Shown here: positions 9,147-18,098 of the stretch, one piece after another
Layout of the letters: each line of letters opens with the position of its first letter
Position numbering within the stretch: the first letter of the stretch is position 1
Source of the DNA: Paenibacillus sp. FSL R7-0345
Lineage (GTDB): Bacteria; Bacillota; Bacilli; Paenibacillales; Paenibacillaceae
NCBI RefSeq assembly: GCF_038595055.1
Contig: NZ_CP152002.1
Coordinates: forward strand, 974,501 to 1,038,500
Direction of reading: 5' to 3'
DNA: 64,000 nt
The notes under the pieces: generated by a model
Told to the model about the DNA's origin: nothing
The model's database searches: none
Seen by the model: the letters and a program-made list of their open reading frames with translations, nothing else
Position numbers and translations under genes: made by a program

Positions 9147-9334
9147 CTAAGTGGAATTATGCCATCTAATTGTCAGCCAACCGCTGCTTAGAGGGATACT
9201 AGGTGGAAAAACAACACTTAATTGTGCAGTATTCGCTGTATATGGGGTGTAAGGGCTAAAATAAGTGACGATTTTCCACTTAGTGATTAAAAAAGATGAA
9301 AAATAGTGAAATTAGATGGCGAAAATCCAACTAA
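9147..9334. repeat. Quadripartite intergenic repeat, family A, copy 1
   Basis: Two direct monomers begin CTAAGTGG (9147) and CTAGGTGG (9199). Two inverted monomers end at 9283 (TTTTCCACTTAG) and 9334 (AAAATCCAACTAA). Start-to-end of the inner pair is 85 bp. The copy at 42175-42352 shares long stretches with it. No ORF is plausible here. It fills most of the 390-bp gap between the GH31 terminator and the SGNH gene. Confidence 0.8.
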
Positions 9335-9399
9335 ACATTGGAGCCCGGCCTGGTTAGAGGGTACCGGATTGCCAGCGTAACAGAACAGGAGAAATGACT

Positions 9400-10575
9400 A
9401 TGACCATTAAAGACAACAACGGAGTGCTCAGCCAGACTGAGTACTCATCGGCAACAGCAGTATCTGCTGCAGCGAATCAAATAATGATTTCTGCGGAGCC
9501 GTTCACTCATACATACCGGACTTATATACGTTTGCGGGAGAACGGCAGCCTGACACTGAAGTTCTGGCACAGCAACAGCGTGGATTCCACCTGGGATCTG
9601 GGGCAGGAAGCAAAAGGCGGCGAGCCAGGCGGGGAATGGGTGATTGAAGCCGCTTTTATCGCTGACGGCGGGCTGGTGCCGGACGGCACGGTAACGTCCG
9701 GGTCGCAGGTGACAGTCAGCTTTGCCGGAGCAGACTCCCGGCAGGTCGCTCCCGGCGAATGCTTCTGGAGCGATGAGGCGCAGCTTGAGCTGCCTGAGGG
9801 ACATTATCTGGCGTTCACCTGGACGATCAGAACGCTGGCAGCAGGCAAGTCCTTCCCGTACAACGTGGAAGGGATGCTGGTCAGCGGATTCGATGCCCCG
9901 GGAAACCTGGCGGGCAGTGAGGCGGCCGCGGGATTCTCGGAGTCGGATAAGCTGCTGGTAGCACCAAGCTATATCGGCTACAAGAAGCAGGTAGCCAGGA
10001 AGCTTGTATTCCTGGGTGATTCCATTACCCAGGGCGTGCGCACAGAGAAGGATGCTTACACCTATTGGGCAGCACGTATAGCTGAAGGGCTGGGTACGGA
10101 GTATGGACTGTGGAATATCGGCTCAGGCTGGGGCAGAGCCTATGATGTGGCTGCAGACGGGCCATGGCTGAATAAGGCGAAGCAGGGCGATGAAGTACTG
10201 ATGGTGCTTGGCGTCAACGACCTGGATATCGGCAAACGCACAGCAGAGGAGCTTATAAGCGACTTGACCGGGATTATCGCCAAGATCAAGGAGGCCAATC
10301 CGGCGTCCAAAATCATACTCAGCACCGTACCGCCGTTCAACTTCGCGGATGAGCGGGAGACCTACTGGCGCACAGTAAATTTGGCGATCCGCAATAATCC
10401 TCCTGCCGGCGTAGACCGGGTATTCGATATAGCCGCTGTATTGGCAGAGCCTGCACCGCAGGAGCACCGGATCCGTCCGGAGTACATGAGCAACGAATTT
10501 GATCCGCATCCGAACGGTCAGGCCGGCAAGGCGGTGGCTGAGGCCTTTTTGGCCTGGTACGGACAGGCCGAATAA
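9400..10575 (+). CDS. SGNH/GDSL hydrolase with N-terminal beta domain
   Basis: 391 residues from the ATG at 9400, 8 nt after AGGAG; the ATG at 9394 is only 2 nt from it. An N-terminal beta-rich domain (residues 1 to about 190) precedes an SGNH fold: block I VFLGDSITQG with nucleophile S208, block III LGVND, and block V DPHPNGQ with D368 and H370. No signal peptide is seen, so it is probably a cytosolic carbohydrate esterase acting on imported acetylated oligosaccharides, consistent with the adjacent alpha-xylosidase. The exact substrate is unknown. Confidence 0.8.
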   Translation: MTIKDNNGVLSQTEYSSATAVSAAANQIMISAEPFTHTYRTYIRLRENGSLTLKFWHSNSVDSTWDLGQEAKGGEPGGEWVIEAAFIADGGLVPDGTVTSGSQVTVSFAGADSRQVAPGECFWSDEAQLELPEGHYLAFTWTIRTLAAGKSFPYNVEGMLVSGFDAPGNLAGSEAAAGFSESDKLLVAPSYIGYKKQVARKLVFLGDSITQGVRTEKDAYTYWAARIAEGLGTEYGLWNIGSGWGRAYDVAADGPWLNKAKQGDEVLMVLGVNDLDIGKRTAEELISDLTGIIAKIKEANPASKIILSTVPPFNFADERETYWRTVNLAIRNNPPAGVDRVFDIAAVLAEPAPQEHRIRPEYMSNEFDPHPNGQAGKAVAEAFLAWYGQAE

Positions 10576-10631
10576 AGAACCCTTGAAGCTCATTAGGCAT
10601 ACTATGGAGTACTTTAGATGAGGAAGGTAGT

Positions 10632-10946
10632 GTGCTAACAATGGGGATTCAGGCGGGGATGCAGCAAAAAGTGCTGTATCAGGCGGATAATCAGGCTGTC
10701 CAGAATTTGAAATCAGTCAGACATCATGTGCACAATGTGTGCAGACAGCATGTTAATCAGATTGTTCAGGTGCAGACGATGGACGGACAGATTGTAGTTG
10801 GCAGATTATTGGGCTGTGACAAGGGCTTCTTTTATATGGGAGTCCAGCAGCAGGGAGGACAGCGCGCCTTCTTCGGCGGCAGCGATGAAGCCCTTCTTAC
10901 CCTTGTGCTGTATGAGCTGCTGGTTATTACACTTCTGTATACTTAA
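10632..10946 (+). CDS. Small Sm-like hypothetical protein
   Basis: 104 residues from a GTG at 10632, about 5 nt after AGGAAGG; the ATG at 10641 is an alternative. The middle (HVNQIVQVQTMDGQIVVGRL) resembles Sm-like beta-barrel strands with the DG turn seen in many short Bacillus/Paenibacillus proteins of unknown role. Its N-terminus is Gln- and His-rich (QAVQNLKSVRHHVHNV). The C-terminus is hydrophobic. A perfect 13-bp hairpin follows. Function unknown; a spore-associated role is conceivable because the next gene is a spore membrane protein. Confidence 0.6.
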   Translation: MLTMGIQAGMQQKVLYQADNQAVQNLKSVRHHVHNVCRQHVNQIVQVQTMDGQIVVGRLLGCDKGFFYMGVQQQGGQRAFFGGSDEALLTLVLYELLVITLLYT

Positions 10947-10969
10947 TTTCTCTGGACCGGCACTAGCGG

Positions 10970-11004
10970 AGCCAGGCAGCCGGATTGCGGCTGCCTGGCT
11001 TCTT
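10970..11004 (+). terminator. Strong hairpin after the Sm-like gene
   Basis: A perfect 13-bp stem (10970-10982 with 10988-11000) and a five-base loop, followed by TCTT. It lies between convergent genes and could serve both, although the U-tract is weak. Confidence 0.65.
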
Positions 11005-11023
11005 GCTGCATAGCTTCGATTAT

Positions 11024-11119
11024 TTAGAATGTTCTAAGGATGATTACCAGCAGAATGTAGAGTACCAGGATTGTAGTAGTGGAAGTGAACATACCGCCGA
11101 CATTTGCACAACCGCTCAT
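11024..11119 (-). CDS. YjcZ-like tiny sporulation membrane protein (31 aa)
   Basis: An ATG at 11119 follows a strong GGAGGAGG and opens 31 codons beginning MSGCANVGGMFTSTTTILVL, followed by a hydrophobic helix (ILVLYILLVIIL) and a short basic tail RTF. This is the pattern of the YjcZ/YuzJ family of tiny spore proteins: a Gly/Ser-rich head and one membrane helix. It is too short for usual ORF cut-offs. The terminator hairpin at 10970-11000 is next to its stop. Confidence 0.75.
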   Translation of the reverse strand: MSGCANVGGMFTSTTTILVLYILLVIILRTF

Positions 11120-11256
11120 TGTATTACCTCCTCCGCAAGATCATCTTACAGACCCATATTATGCATCATCCGCCTCTGGTGCATAGACATTTGACCTGCT
11201 TGATTATAATTTGGAGGTTCAAATAATGAACAGTCGTCATTCCGGCCTGCCGGACC

Positions 11257-12897
11257 TCAGAGAGCAACCTGAGCCCGGTAATCCTTCGGCGTAACTCCGG
11301 TCTGCTTCTTGAACACCTTGCTGAAATATTTCACATCATGGAAGCCGACCATTTCCGAAATCTGCAACAGCTTCAGGCTGGGGTTCTGCAGCAGAAGCTT
11401 GGCCTTTTCAATCCGCACGCTGACAATGTAGTCGGAGAAATTAATGCCGTACTCCTGCTTGAACTTGCGGGAGATATACTCACGGCTGACAAAGAATTTG
11501 CCGGCAACCTCCTGCAGCGAGAGGTCGGACTGGTAGTTCTGGTCGATATATTTAACGATCTCTGTCAGCGGATTGCGCTCCTTGATCTGTCTGGCCGACA
11601 ACACCCGGGACAGGCTCTGCATCAGGGCATAGGACCAGTCCCGCCAGGCGAACAATGAGAAGGAGTAGCCGGTGGCGTAAGGAGCAGGATTATCGCGGTC
11701 GGCCAGCTCCAGCTCGGCCAGCGCGCTCTCGGCCTGGCTGCCCAGCGCTTCGCGGACGAGCCGGGAGCGGAACAGCAGGGCATCCGCTTTCCAGGAGCCG
11801 AGCATCTCCGGTGTGATAACGCCGCCGCGGCTGAGCTCCTCGGTCCAGTGCTGTGCGGCGGCGGACAGGGCGTCCGGGTTACCGCTGACGACTGCCATCT
11901 TCCAGTCCTCCTGGACATCGGCAAAGATCGGTCTCGCTCCGGCTGCGCCCGCATCCTGCCGGTATTCTGCCGAAGTTACACTGAAGTGGCTGTAATCCTC
12001 ATGCCGCAGCAGATTGCGGCGCAGCAGGGCTTCAGCAGCCTCTGTGCGCTGTGCGGCCAGCCGGCCCGGCAAACTGCCGGCTGAGCTGATGCCGAAGTGC
12101 ATCCGCAGCTGAAGGGTATGGAACAGGCCCTGGTTGATTTTGCCGATCAGCTCGGTAACGGATTCCTGCATATCCCACAGCAGGATGCCTATTTCCGGCG
12201 GACCGCCCCAATAGCGGAAGGCAATTCCCTTTTCCTGCGGCTGCAGAAATTCATTGCAGATATTAACGATGGCATAGTAGAGCAGCTCGCTGTCTCCGCC
12301 GAAACGCCGCAGCAGCGGGTTGTTGCCGGCATCCGTCTGCACCAGCAGCAGACGGGCGGCTCCGGCACTGCCGGGGATAACGCCTTCGGCAACCAGCCGG
12401 CGCAGCGTAGTCTCCGCGGTGACCGGATCATCAATCAGCGCCGACAGCAGCCGCTCGCCGTAGATCGGCTTGATCTCGTTCAGCCGGATGCTCTGCCGCT
12501 GCCGCTGTGTGCGTTCTTCGGCCTCCGAGCGCCAAGCGGAAACAGCCTTGGCAACGGCTGTATTAATCGCCTCGGGCTCAATCGGCTTGAGGATATAATC
12601 AATTCCCCCATGCCGGACTGTTTCGCGTACAAAGTCGAAATCATTGTGTCCGCTGACGACAATAAACTTGGTGCTTCCGGCGAATTCATTAACCCAGGTC
12701 ATCAGCTCAATGCCGCTGCCGGATTCCATCATCATATCCATAATGACCAGCCCGGGCTTGTGCTCACGGATCAGCTCTATCGCCTCATTGCCGCTTCCGG
12801 CCTCCATAATCTCCCTAATCTGATGACCTTCCCAGTCGACCAGCAGCCGGACCGCCTTCCTGACTCTTGCCTCATCATCCACAATCAGCGCCTTCAT
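11257..12897 (-). CDS. YesN-type response regulator (REC plus AraC HTH)
   Basis: 546 residues: receiver domain at 1 to about 120 with phospho-acceptor D54 (VIMD) and conserved DDE and K (YILKPIEPE), a long central region, and a C-terminal AraC pair of HTH motifs (SLQEVAGKFFVSREYISRKF and LLQISEMVGFHDVKYFSKVF). Its start overlaps the stop of the kinase gene by 4 nt, so the two are translationally coupled. It probably activates the divergent sugar ABC operon starting at 14852. Confidence 0.92.
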   Translation of the reverse strand: MKALIVDDEARVRKAVRLLVDWEGHQIREIMEAGSGNEAIELIREHKPGLVIMDMMMESGSGIELMTWVNEFAGSTKFIVVSGHNDFDFVRETVRHGGIDYILKPIEPEAINTAVAKAVSAWRSEAEERTQRQRQSIRLNEIKPIYGERLLSALIDDPVTAETTLRRLVAEGVIPGSAGAARLLLVQTDAGNNPLLRRFGGDSELLYYAIVNICNEFLQPQEKGIAFRYWGGPPEIGILLWDMQESVTELIGKINQGLFHTLQLRMHFGISSAGSLPGRLAAQRTEAAEALLRRNLLRHEDYSHFSVTSAEYRQDAGAAGARPIFADVQEDWKMAVVSGNPDALSAAAQHWTEELSRGGVITPEMLGSWKADALLFRSRLVREALGSQAESALAELELADRDNPAPYATGYSFSLFAWRDWSYALMQSLSRVLSARQIKERNPLTEIVKYIDQNYQSDLSLQEVAGKFFVSREYISRKFKQEYGINFSDYIVSVRIEKAKLLLQNPSLKLLQISEMVGFHDVKYFSKVFKKQTGVTPKDYRAQVAL

Positions 12898-14717
12898 ATC
12901 CGTTCACTCTCCGTTAGTATGTCAATTTCCAGTCTGACCATTACGCCGCCTGCCGGCAGGTTGTCCACAGTAAGTGCAGCATCTTCCCCGCATACCAGCC
13001 GCAGACGGGCCAGCACGTTGCCGAGACCGATGCCTGCGCCGGGCGCGTCCCGTCTTTCTTCACTGTTTTTTAGCACAGAAACATCAAGCGGATCAGGCCG
13101 GGTAAGCTCCTGGCGCAGCCTTTCCAGCTTGGCAGCGGGGATGGAGGTCCCGTTGTTCAGGATCGTCATTTCCATTCGTCCATCGTCCAGCCTGGCTGCC
13201 GTAATCTCGATGAATCCGTCTGTCCGGGACAGATTAAAGCCGTGCTTGAAGTAATTTTCCACAATCGGCTGGAGAATCATCTTCGGCATAAATGCGCCAA
13301 GCAGCGCCTCTTCCATATCGTAGCGGAAAGTGAACTTATTTTCAAAACGCTCCCGCTGCAGCTCGATGTAAGCCTTGACATGCTCGAGCTCATCCTTGAC
13401 CGTGACAATTTTCTCATCGTTATGCATGCTGTACCGCATCATCTTGGCCAGTGCCGAGAGCAGGGAGTAAATCTGCGGAACCTTCATTTCAAGAGCCAGC
13501 GTACCGATAATCTGCAGCGTATTGTTCAGAAAATGCGGGTTAATCTGCGACTGCAGCGCCCTCAGCTCATTGGTTTTATTGGATAGCTCCAGCCGGTATT
13601 CCCGCAAAATCAGATTGTTGATCGTGTCCATCATGCTGCGGAAATGCTCAGTCAGCACACCGATCTCATCATTGCCGGCCGGGCGGATATCCACCTCCAG
13701 ATTACCTGTCCGCACCTGGTTCATATAACGGGTCAGCTGCTTGATCGGAGCCGTGATCCGGAACGAAATCAGCACCGTCAGGGCGATGATCATGCTCATC
13801 AGCAGGAACAGCAGCATAATGTTGATGCCTGCGGCTTCTTTGGCTTCACGGAACAGGTAGGAGACCGGAATCTGCTTAATCAGCGTCCAGCTGAGGCCGG
13901 TGCTTTGTATTTTTTGATAAATAAAAACAGATCCGCCCTCCTCAAAATACCCCTGAGGCTCAGTGTTCGCGGCAATCTGCCTGCTGTACCACCGTGCATT
14001 TAGCGGCTTGCCGAGAGCGGCTTCATCCCGGTCATAGACGACTGTTCCGTCACTGTCCACCAGATAAATGTTCTCCTGGTCCTGCTCGTACAGCTGTTCC
14101 ACAATTTCAGTGAGCGCCGCCAGCTTGACATCAACGGACAGATAGCCGAGGGCTTGTGAGGAAGGGATGCGTTCAATCCTGCGGTGAAACGTGAACACCG
14201 GCTCGGGGACGAACTGGGTCAGCGGCAGGGTCAGCCCGTAGACATTACTGATATGCGTACTCTGCACCTTAACCGGTGAGGTGTCCGTCAGATTGGATTC
14301 TTCATAGGGAGTGCTCCCCAGCCAGCGCTTGGGCGTGGTGTTGTCGGTAATCAATGTAGCTTTGCCATCCTTGACCCCGTACAGATACACCTGCGAGATA
14401 TTGGGCAGTGAAGTGGAGATGTAGCTAAGCGAATTATAAATAGCGATATCGGAGGAAAGATCGTCATATCCGGCCTCAAGCAGGCGGTAAAAATCAGAGT
14501 CGGAATATACGCTCAGCGACAGCCGGTTAATCTCCTGAATCAGACTGTCTATATTTTTGTAGCCTTGATAGAGCAGGTTTTTGTTCTCGTCGACAGCCCG
14601 TGTCCGCAACGACTGGGTTGTATAAGAATAGCTGATATACATAGTCGCCATAATACAGACAAGGGTCGGGAGGAGTAGAAAAACGATCAGTTTGGTGCGG
14701 ATATTGTTCCATTTCAT
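12894..14717 (-). CDS. YesM-type sensor histidine kinase
   Basis: 607 residues: membrane helix at about 8-30, an extracytoplasmic sensor region to about 280, a second helix (IMLLFLLMSMIIALTVLISF), then HAMP, then the His_kinase domain with the hallmark QSQINPHFLNNTLQ and an HATPase domain (ENYFKHGF, GAGIGLGN). It is the first gene of a two-gene operon with the YesN-like regulator. The SD is weak. It likely senses extracellular oligosaccharide, perhaps together with the solute-binding protein at 16633. Confidence 0.9.
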   Translation of the reverse strand: MKWNNIRTKLIVFLLLPTLVCIMATMYISYSYTTQSLRTRAVDENKNLLYQGYKNIDSLIQEINRLSLSVYSDSDFYRLLEAGYDDLSSDIAIYNSLSYISTSLPNISQVYLYGVKDGKATLITDNTTPKRWLGSTPYEESNLTDTSPVKVQSTHISNVYGLTLPLTQFVPEPVFTFHRRIERIPSSQALGYLSVDVKLAALTEIVEQLYEQDQENIYLVDSDGTVVYDRDEAALGKPLNARWYSRQIAANTEPQGYFEEGGSVFIYQKIQSTGLSWTLIKQIPVSYLFREAKEAAGINIMLLFLLMSMIIALTVLISFRITAPIKQLTRYMNQVRTGNLEVDIRPAGNDEIGVLTEHFRSMMDTINNLILREYRLELSNKTNELRALQSQINPHFLNNTLQIIGTLALEMKVPQIYSLLSALAKMMRYSMHNDEKIVTVKDELEHVKAYIELQRERFENKFTFRYDMEEALLGAFMPKMILQPIVENYFKHGFNLSRTDGFIEITAARLDDGRMEMTILNNGTSIPAAKLERLRQELTRPDPLDVSVLKNSEERRDAPGAGIGLGNVLARLRLVCGEDAALTVDNLPAGGVMVRLEIDILTESERI

Positions 14718-14744
14718 CGATTTGTGTCACATCCGATCAATATT

Positions 14745-14776
14745 TTACACCTGAAAGATCACTTGCGTAGGTGTAA
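14745..14776. promoter_or_regulatory. Inverted repeat in the yesM/ABC divergent region, candidate operator
   Basis: Perfect 8-bp arms TTACACCT (14745-14752) and AGGTGTAA (14769-14776), 16 bp apart, sit between the divergent kinase gene and the permease operon. The spacing fits a dimeric regulator contacting two turns of the helix; YesN is the natural candidate, though this is inference. Confidence 0.45.
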
Positions 14777-14851
14777 GCGGCCCGTAAAAAAACGGATAAT
14801 ATGAATAGATCATAAACAAGTAAGTGAGTAAAAGAAAGGGGGGGCCAATAT

Positions 14852-15733
14852 ATGCGCGGCAATAAGTTGTCCCAACTCGGTCAACAGCTTTTTTTCGTTG
14901 GCCCGGCATTATTGTTTTTTACGATCGTCATGATTATCCCGTTTGTGATGGGAATGTATTATTCCTTCACTGACTGGAACGGTGTATCCGGGAATGTCGC
15001 CTGGGTAGGCTTTGACAATTTTAAAATGATTTTTACAAATGATTCTGATTTCTGGTCATCCTTCTGGTTTACCGTGCGGTTTACGCTGCTGGGGGTTGTA
15101 CTGACTAACGTAGTGGGCTTTTTCCTGGCTTACTTCCTGACCAAAGCGCTAAAGACACGCAACATGCTGCGGACCATCTTTTTTATGCCTAACGTAATCG
15201 GCGGCCTGTTGCTTGGATTTATATGGCAGTTTATCTTCATCAAAGGTTTCTCCACTATGGGCGATCTTACCGGCTGGTCCTTCTTCAATCTTCCGTGGCT
15301 CGGCGATGCGACAACCGGCTTCTGGGCTATCGTCATCGTGTTCGTCTGGCAGTCCTCCGGTTATCTGATGGTTATCTACATTGCATCGCTTAACAATGTA
15401 TCCAAAGAGGTACTGGAAGCAGCTCAAATCGACGGTGCCTCCCGCAGCCAGACCCTGCGCAACATCATCGTTCCGCTGATTATGCCTGCTGTAACAGTCG
15501 GACTGTTCCTGGCCATATCCTGGTCCTTTAAAATGTTCGACCTCAACCTGTCCCTGACCAAGGGCGGACCGTTCAAATCTACAGAGTCTGTAGCGATGAA
15601 CATCTATAACGAAGCCTTCCTGAACAACCGATATGGACTTGGTACGGCAAAAGCATTGCTGTTCTTCCTGATCGTTGCCATCATTACGGTCATTCAGGTA
15701 CGGATTACGAAGAGCAAGGAGGTTGAAGCGTAA
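14852..15733 (+). CDS. CUT1 sugar ABC transporter permease (MalF/LacF-like)
   Basis: 293 residues, six predicted membrane helices, and the EAA loop VLEAAQIDGASRSQTLRNIIVPLI that docks the ATPase. SD is in GAAAGGGGGGG. The stop overlaps the start of the next permease (TAATG). There is no ATPase gene in the operon, as is common for Firmicutes CUT1 systems that use a shared MsmX-type ATPase. Confidence 0.92.
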   Translation: MRGNKLSQLGQQLFFVGPALLFFTIVMIIPFVMGMYYSFTDWNGVSGNVAWVGFDNFKMIFTNDSDFWSSFWFTVRFTLLGVVLTNVVGFFLAYFLTKALKTRNMLRTIFFMPNVIGGLLLGFIWQFIFIKGFSTMGDLTGWSFFNLPWLGDATTGFWAIVIVFVWQSSGYLMVIYIASLNNVSKEVLEAAQIDGASRSQTLRNIIVPLIMPAVTVGLFLAISWSFKMFDLNLSLTKGGPFKSTESVAMNIYNEAFLNNRYGLGTAKALLFFLIVAIITVIQVRITKSKEVEA

Positions 15734-16566
15734 TGAAAACCGAAGGCAAAGGCAAGTGGAATTACGGCCTGGAAGTCATTATGATTCTCCTTGCGCTGCT
15801 GTTCCTGTCACCGTTCTATTTCCTGCTGGCTAACTCGGTGAAATCGTTCGGGGAAATTCTTAGCAATGCGGCGGCCTGGCCGTCCGAATTCGTCTGGTCC
15901 AACTACTCGCAGGCCTGGAAGCTGGCCCGTTTCTCGGAAGCCTTCCGGAACTCGATTATCATTACAGTGATCTGTGTAATCCTGATCGCCCTGTTCGCTG
16001 CTATGGCGGCCTACCGGATGGTCCGTGCAGATTCGAAGTTCAACCGGGTTCTGCTTCTGCTGTTCGTAGCAGCAATGGTCGTGCCATTCCAGACCATTAT
16101 GATTCCAATCCTGCAGGTGGTTAACTTCTTGGGGGTTAACAATTCTATTCCCGGCCTGGTGATGGCCCAATTGGGTCTCAGCATTCCGATGGCGATCTTC
16201 CTGTTCCACGGGTTCATCAAATCCGTACCGCTGGAGATCGAAGAAGCGGCAACTGTAGACGGCTGCAATCCGCTGACAGTGTTCTTCCGGATCGTGCTTC
16301 CGCTGCTCAAGCCGATGCTGATGACCATCATCGTACTGAATGCACTGGGCATCTGGAATGACTATTTGCTTCCGTCCCTGATTCTTCAGGCACCTGAGCT
16401 GCGGACCATTCCGCTGGCAACGTTCTCGTTCTTCGGCCAGTATACGAAGCAATGGGATATGGCGCTTCCGGCGCTGACGCTTGGCGTAGCCCCAATTGTT
16501 GTGTTCTACCTGTTCATGCAGCGTTACATTGTTGAGGGAATCGCGGCGGGTTCGGTGAAGGGTTAA
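15733..16566 (+). CDS. CUT1 sugar ABC transporter permease (MalG/LacG-like)
   Basis: 277 residues, six helices, EAA loop PLEIEEAATVDGCNPLTVFF. The start overlaps the stop of the first permease by one base, giving tight coupling. The usual MalG-type C-terminus (VEGIAAGSVKG) is present. It forms the membrane channel with the preceding permease. Confidence 0.93.
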   Translation: MKTEGKGKWNYGLEVIMILLALLFLSPFYFLLANSVKSFGEILSNAAAWPSEFVWSNYSQAWKLARFSEAFRNSIIITVICVILIALFAAMAAYRMVRADSKFNRVLLLLFVAAMVVPFQTIMIPILQVVNFLGVNNSIPGLVMAQLGLSIPMAIFLFHGFIKSVPLEIEEAATVDGCNPLTVFFRIVLPLLKPMLMTIIVLNALGIWNDYLLPSLILQAPELRTIPLATFSFFGQYTKQWDMALPALTLGVAPIVVFYLFMQRYIVEGIAAGSVKG

Positions 16567-16632
16567 TCCCTTCCCGAATCCTTCGTTCCATAGATTTATC
16601 AAGCATTTAATTTTATCAAGGGGGAAAATAGA

Positions 16633-17940
16633 ATGAATAAGAAACGTACTGCAGTGATGATGTCCAGCGTAATGCTGATGTCTGTTGTGCTCGCGGCCTG
16701 CGGCGGCAATAACAATACCGCTTCCAATAACGCACAAAATGGAAGCGCTGGCAACTCCGCTTCCGGAGAAGTGAAAACGGTTAAAATCTTCCAGTTCAAA
16801 ACGGAAATCGTAGAAGGCCTGAACGAGCTGAAGGTTGAATTTGAAAAAGAATATCCGAACATCAAGCTGGACATCCAGACTGTCGGCGGCGGTGCTGACT
16901 ATGCTGCAGCCCTGAAGACGAAATTCGCTTCCGGCGATGCGCCTGATATTTTCTCAAACGGCGGTTATGCGGAAATGGAACTTTGGGGAGACAAGCTCGA
17001 AGACCTGTCCGACCAGCCTTGGGTTAAGGATCTGATTCCTTTGGCAGCTGAGCCAATGACCAAGGACGGCAAAACCTACGGTATGCCAATGAACCTTGAA
17101 GGTATCGGTTATGTCTACAACAAGGACCTGTTCGAAAAAGCAGGCATCACTGAAACGCCTAAAACCATCACTGAGCTGGAAGAAGCGGCTAAAAAGCTGC
17201 AGGCGATCGACGTTATTCCATTCGGTAACGCTTATCAGGAATGGTGGCTGCTGGGTAACCAGGGGATTAGCGTAGCTTTTGCACAGCAGGATAATGTAGA
17301 TGAATTCATCGCCGGTCTGAACGGCGGAACAGCTTCGATCGTCGGCAACCAGGTGTTCAAGGACTGGAGCAACCTGCTGAACCTGACTGTTAAATACGGT
17401 CAAAAGAACCCGCTGACTACCGACGCTAACACTCACCTGGCTATGTTCGCTAACGGCGAAATCGCTATGATGCAGGAAGGTAACTGGGCACAGACGCTGG
17501 TGGACAATATCACTCCGGACATGAACATCGGTATGTTCCCTATGCCAATCAATGATGATGCCGAGAAGAATGACAAGATGACTGTCGGTATCCCGGCTAA
17601 CCTGGTTGTGAACAAGGATTCCGCATCCAAAGAAGAAGCTAAGACGTTCCTGAACTGGCTCGTAACTTCCGACTTGGGTAAAGAATATATCACGAAAAAA
17701 TGGAAGTTCATCCCTGCCCTGTCGACTATCGAAGCAACACCTGAAGATATCGGCGACCTTGGTTCTGACGTATTCAAATACGTGCAGGAAGGCAAAGTCT
17801 ACGGACTGCAATCCTCCAAGTTCCCTGACGGTGTAACTCAGGAGTTCGCAAGCGTAATCCAGCAGCTGATCGCAGGCAAGGTTGATCAGGCAGGCTGGGA
17901 AACAGCTATGCAGGGTGCTTGGGACAAGCTGAAGAAGTAA
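16633..17940 (+). CDS. Sugar ABC transporter solute-binding lipoprotein
   Basis: 435 residues with a lipoprotein signal: basic start MNKKR, hydrophobic core, lipobox LAAC near residues 20-23, then a Gly/Asn/Ser linker. The body is a family 1 extracellular binding protein (FKTEIVEGLNELKVEFEKEYPNI, GDAPDIFSNGGYAEM, GNWAQTL). It delivers an oligosaccharide to the two upstream permeases. A wobble-rich terminator follows, so expression probably exceeds that of the downstream GH42 gene. Confidence 0.92.
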   Translation: MNKKRTAVMMSSVMLMSVVLAACGGNNNTASNNAQNGSAGNSASGEVKTVKIFQFKTEIVEGLNELKVEFEKEYPNIKLDIQTVGGGADYAAALKTKFASGDAPDIFSNGGYAEMELWGDKLEDLSDQPWVKDLIPLAAEPMTKDGKTYGMPMNLEGIGYVYNKDLFEKAGITETPKTITELEEAAKKLQAIDVIPFGNAYQEWWLLGNQGISVAFAQQDNVDEFIAGLNGGTASIVGNQVFKDWSNLLNLTVKYGQKNPLTTDANTHLAMFANGEIAMMQEGNWAQTLVDNITPDMNIGMFPMPINDDAEKNDKMTVGIPANLVVNKDSASKEEAKTFLNWLVTSDLGKEYITKKWKFIPALSTIEATPEDIGDLGSDVFKYVQEGKVYGLQSSKFPDGVTQEFASVIQQLIAGKVDQAGWETAMQGAWDKLKK

Positions 17941-18013
17941 GGATTTGATTTTGGGCCAGAGATATAGAGTCCTATAAAGGACCGTTAAAGTTGGATTTAG
18001 TGGACTTGCCGGG

Positions 18014-18061
18014 GGCGTTCCCGTCTTTCGCATCAGTGATGTGAGGCGGGGGCGCCTTTTT
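18014..18061 (+). terminator. Terminator between the binding protein and GH42 genes
   Basis: The arms 18014-18025 and 18045-18056 pair over 12 bp (three G-U), with a nested CATCA/TGATG hairpin in the loop and a TTTTT tail. It lies 38 bp before the GH42 start, so the enzyme gene is either read-through attenuated or has its own promoter. Confidence 0.75.
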
Positions 18062-18098
18062 GGTAAGATGGAACCATGCAGGAAAGGAGAGGGAGCAA

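Noticed and set aside
11226..11294. 22-codon frame with a good SD (GGAGG) before ATG
   Set aside because: Overlaps the 3' end of the yesN-like gene on the other strand, is very short and has no recognisable features.
12097..13254. 385-codon plus-strand frame opposite yesN and yesM
   Set aside because: Overlaps two well supported coupled genes; no SD and no domain.
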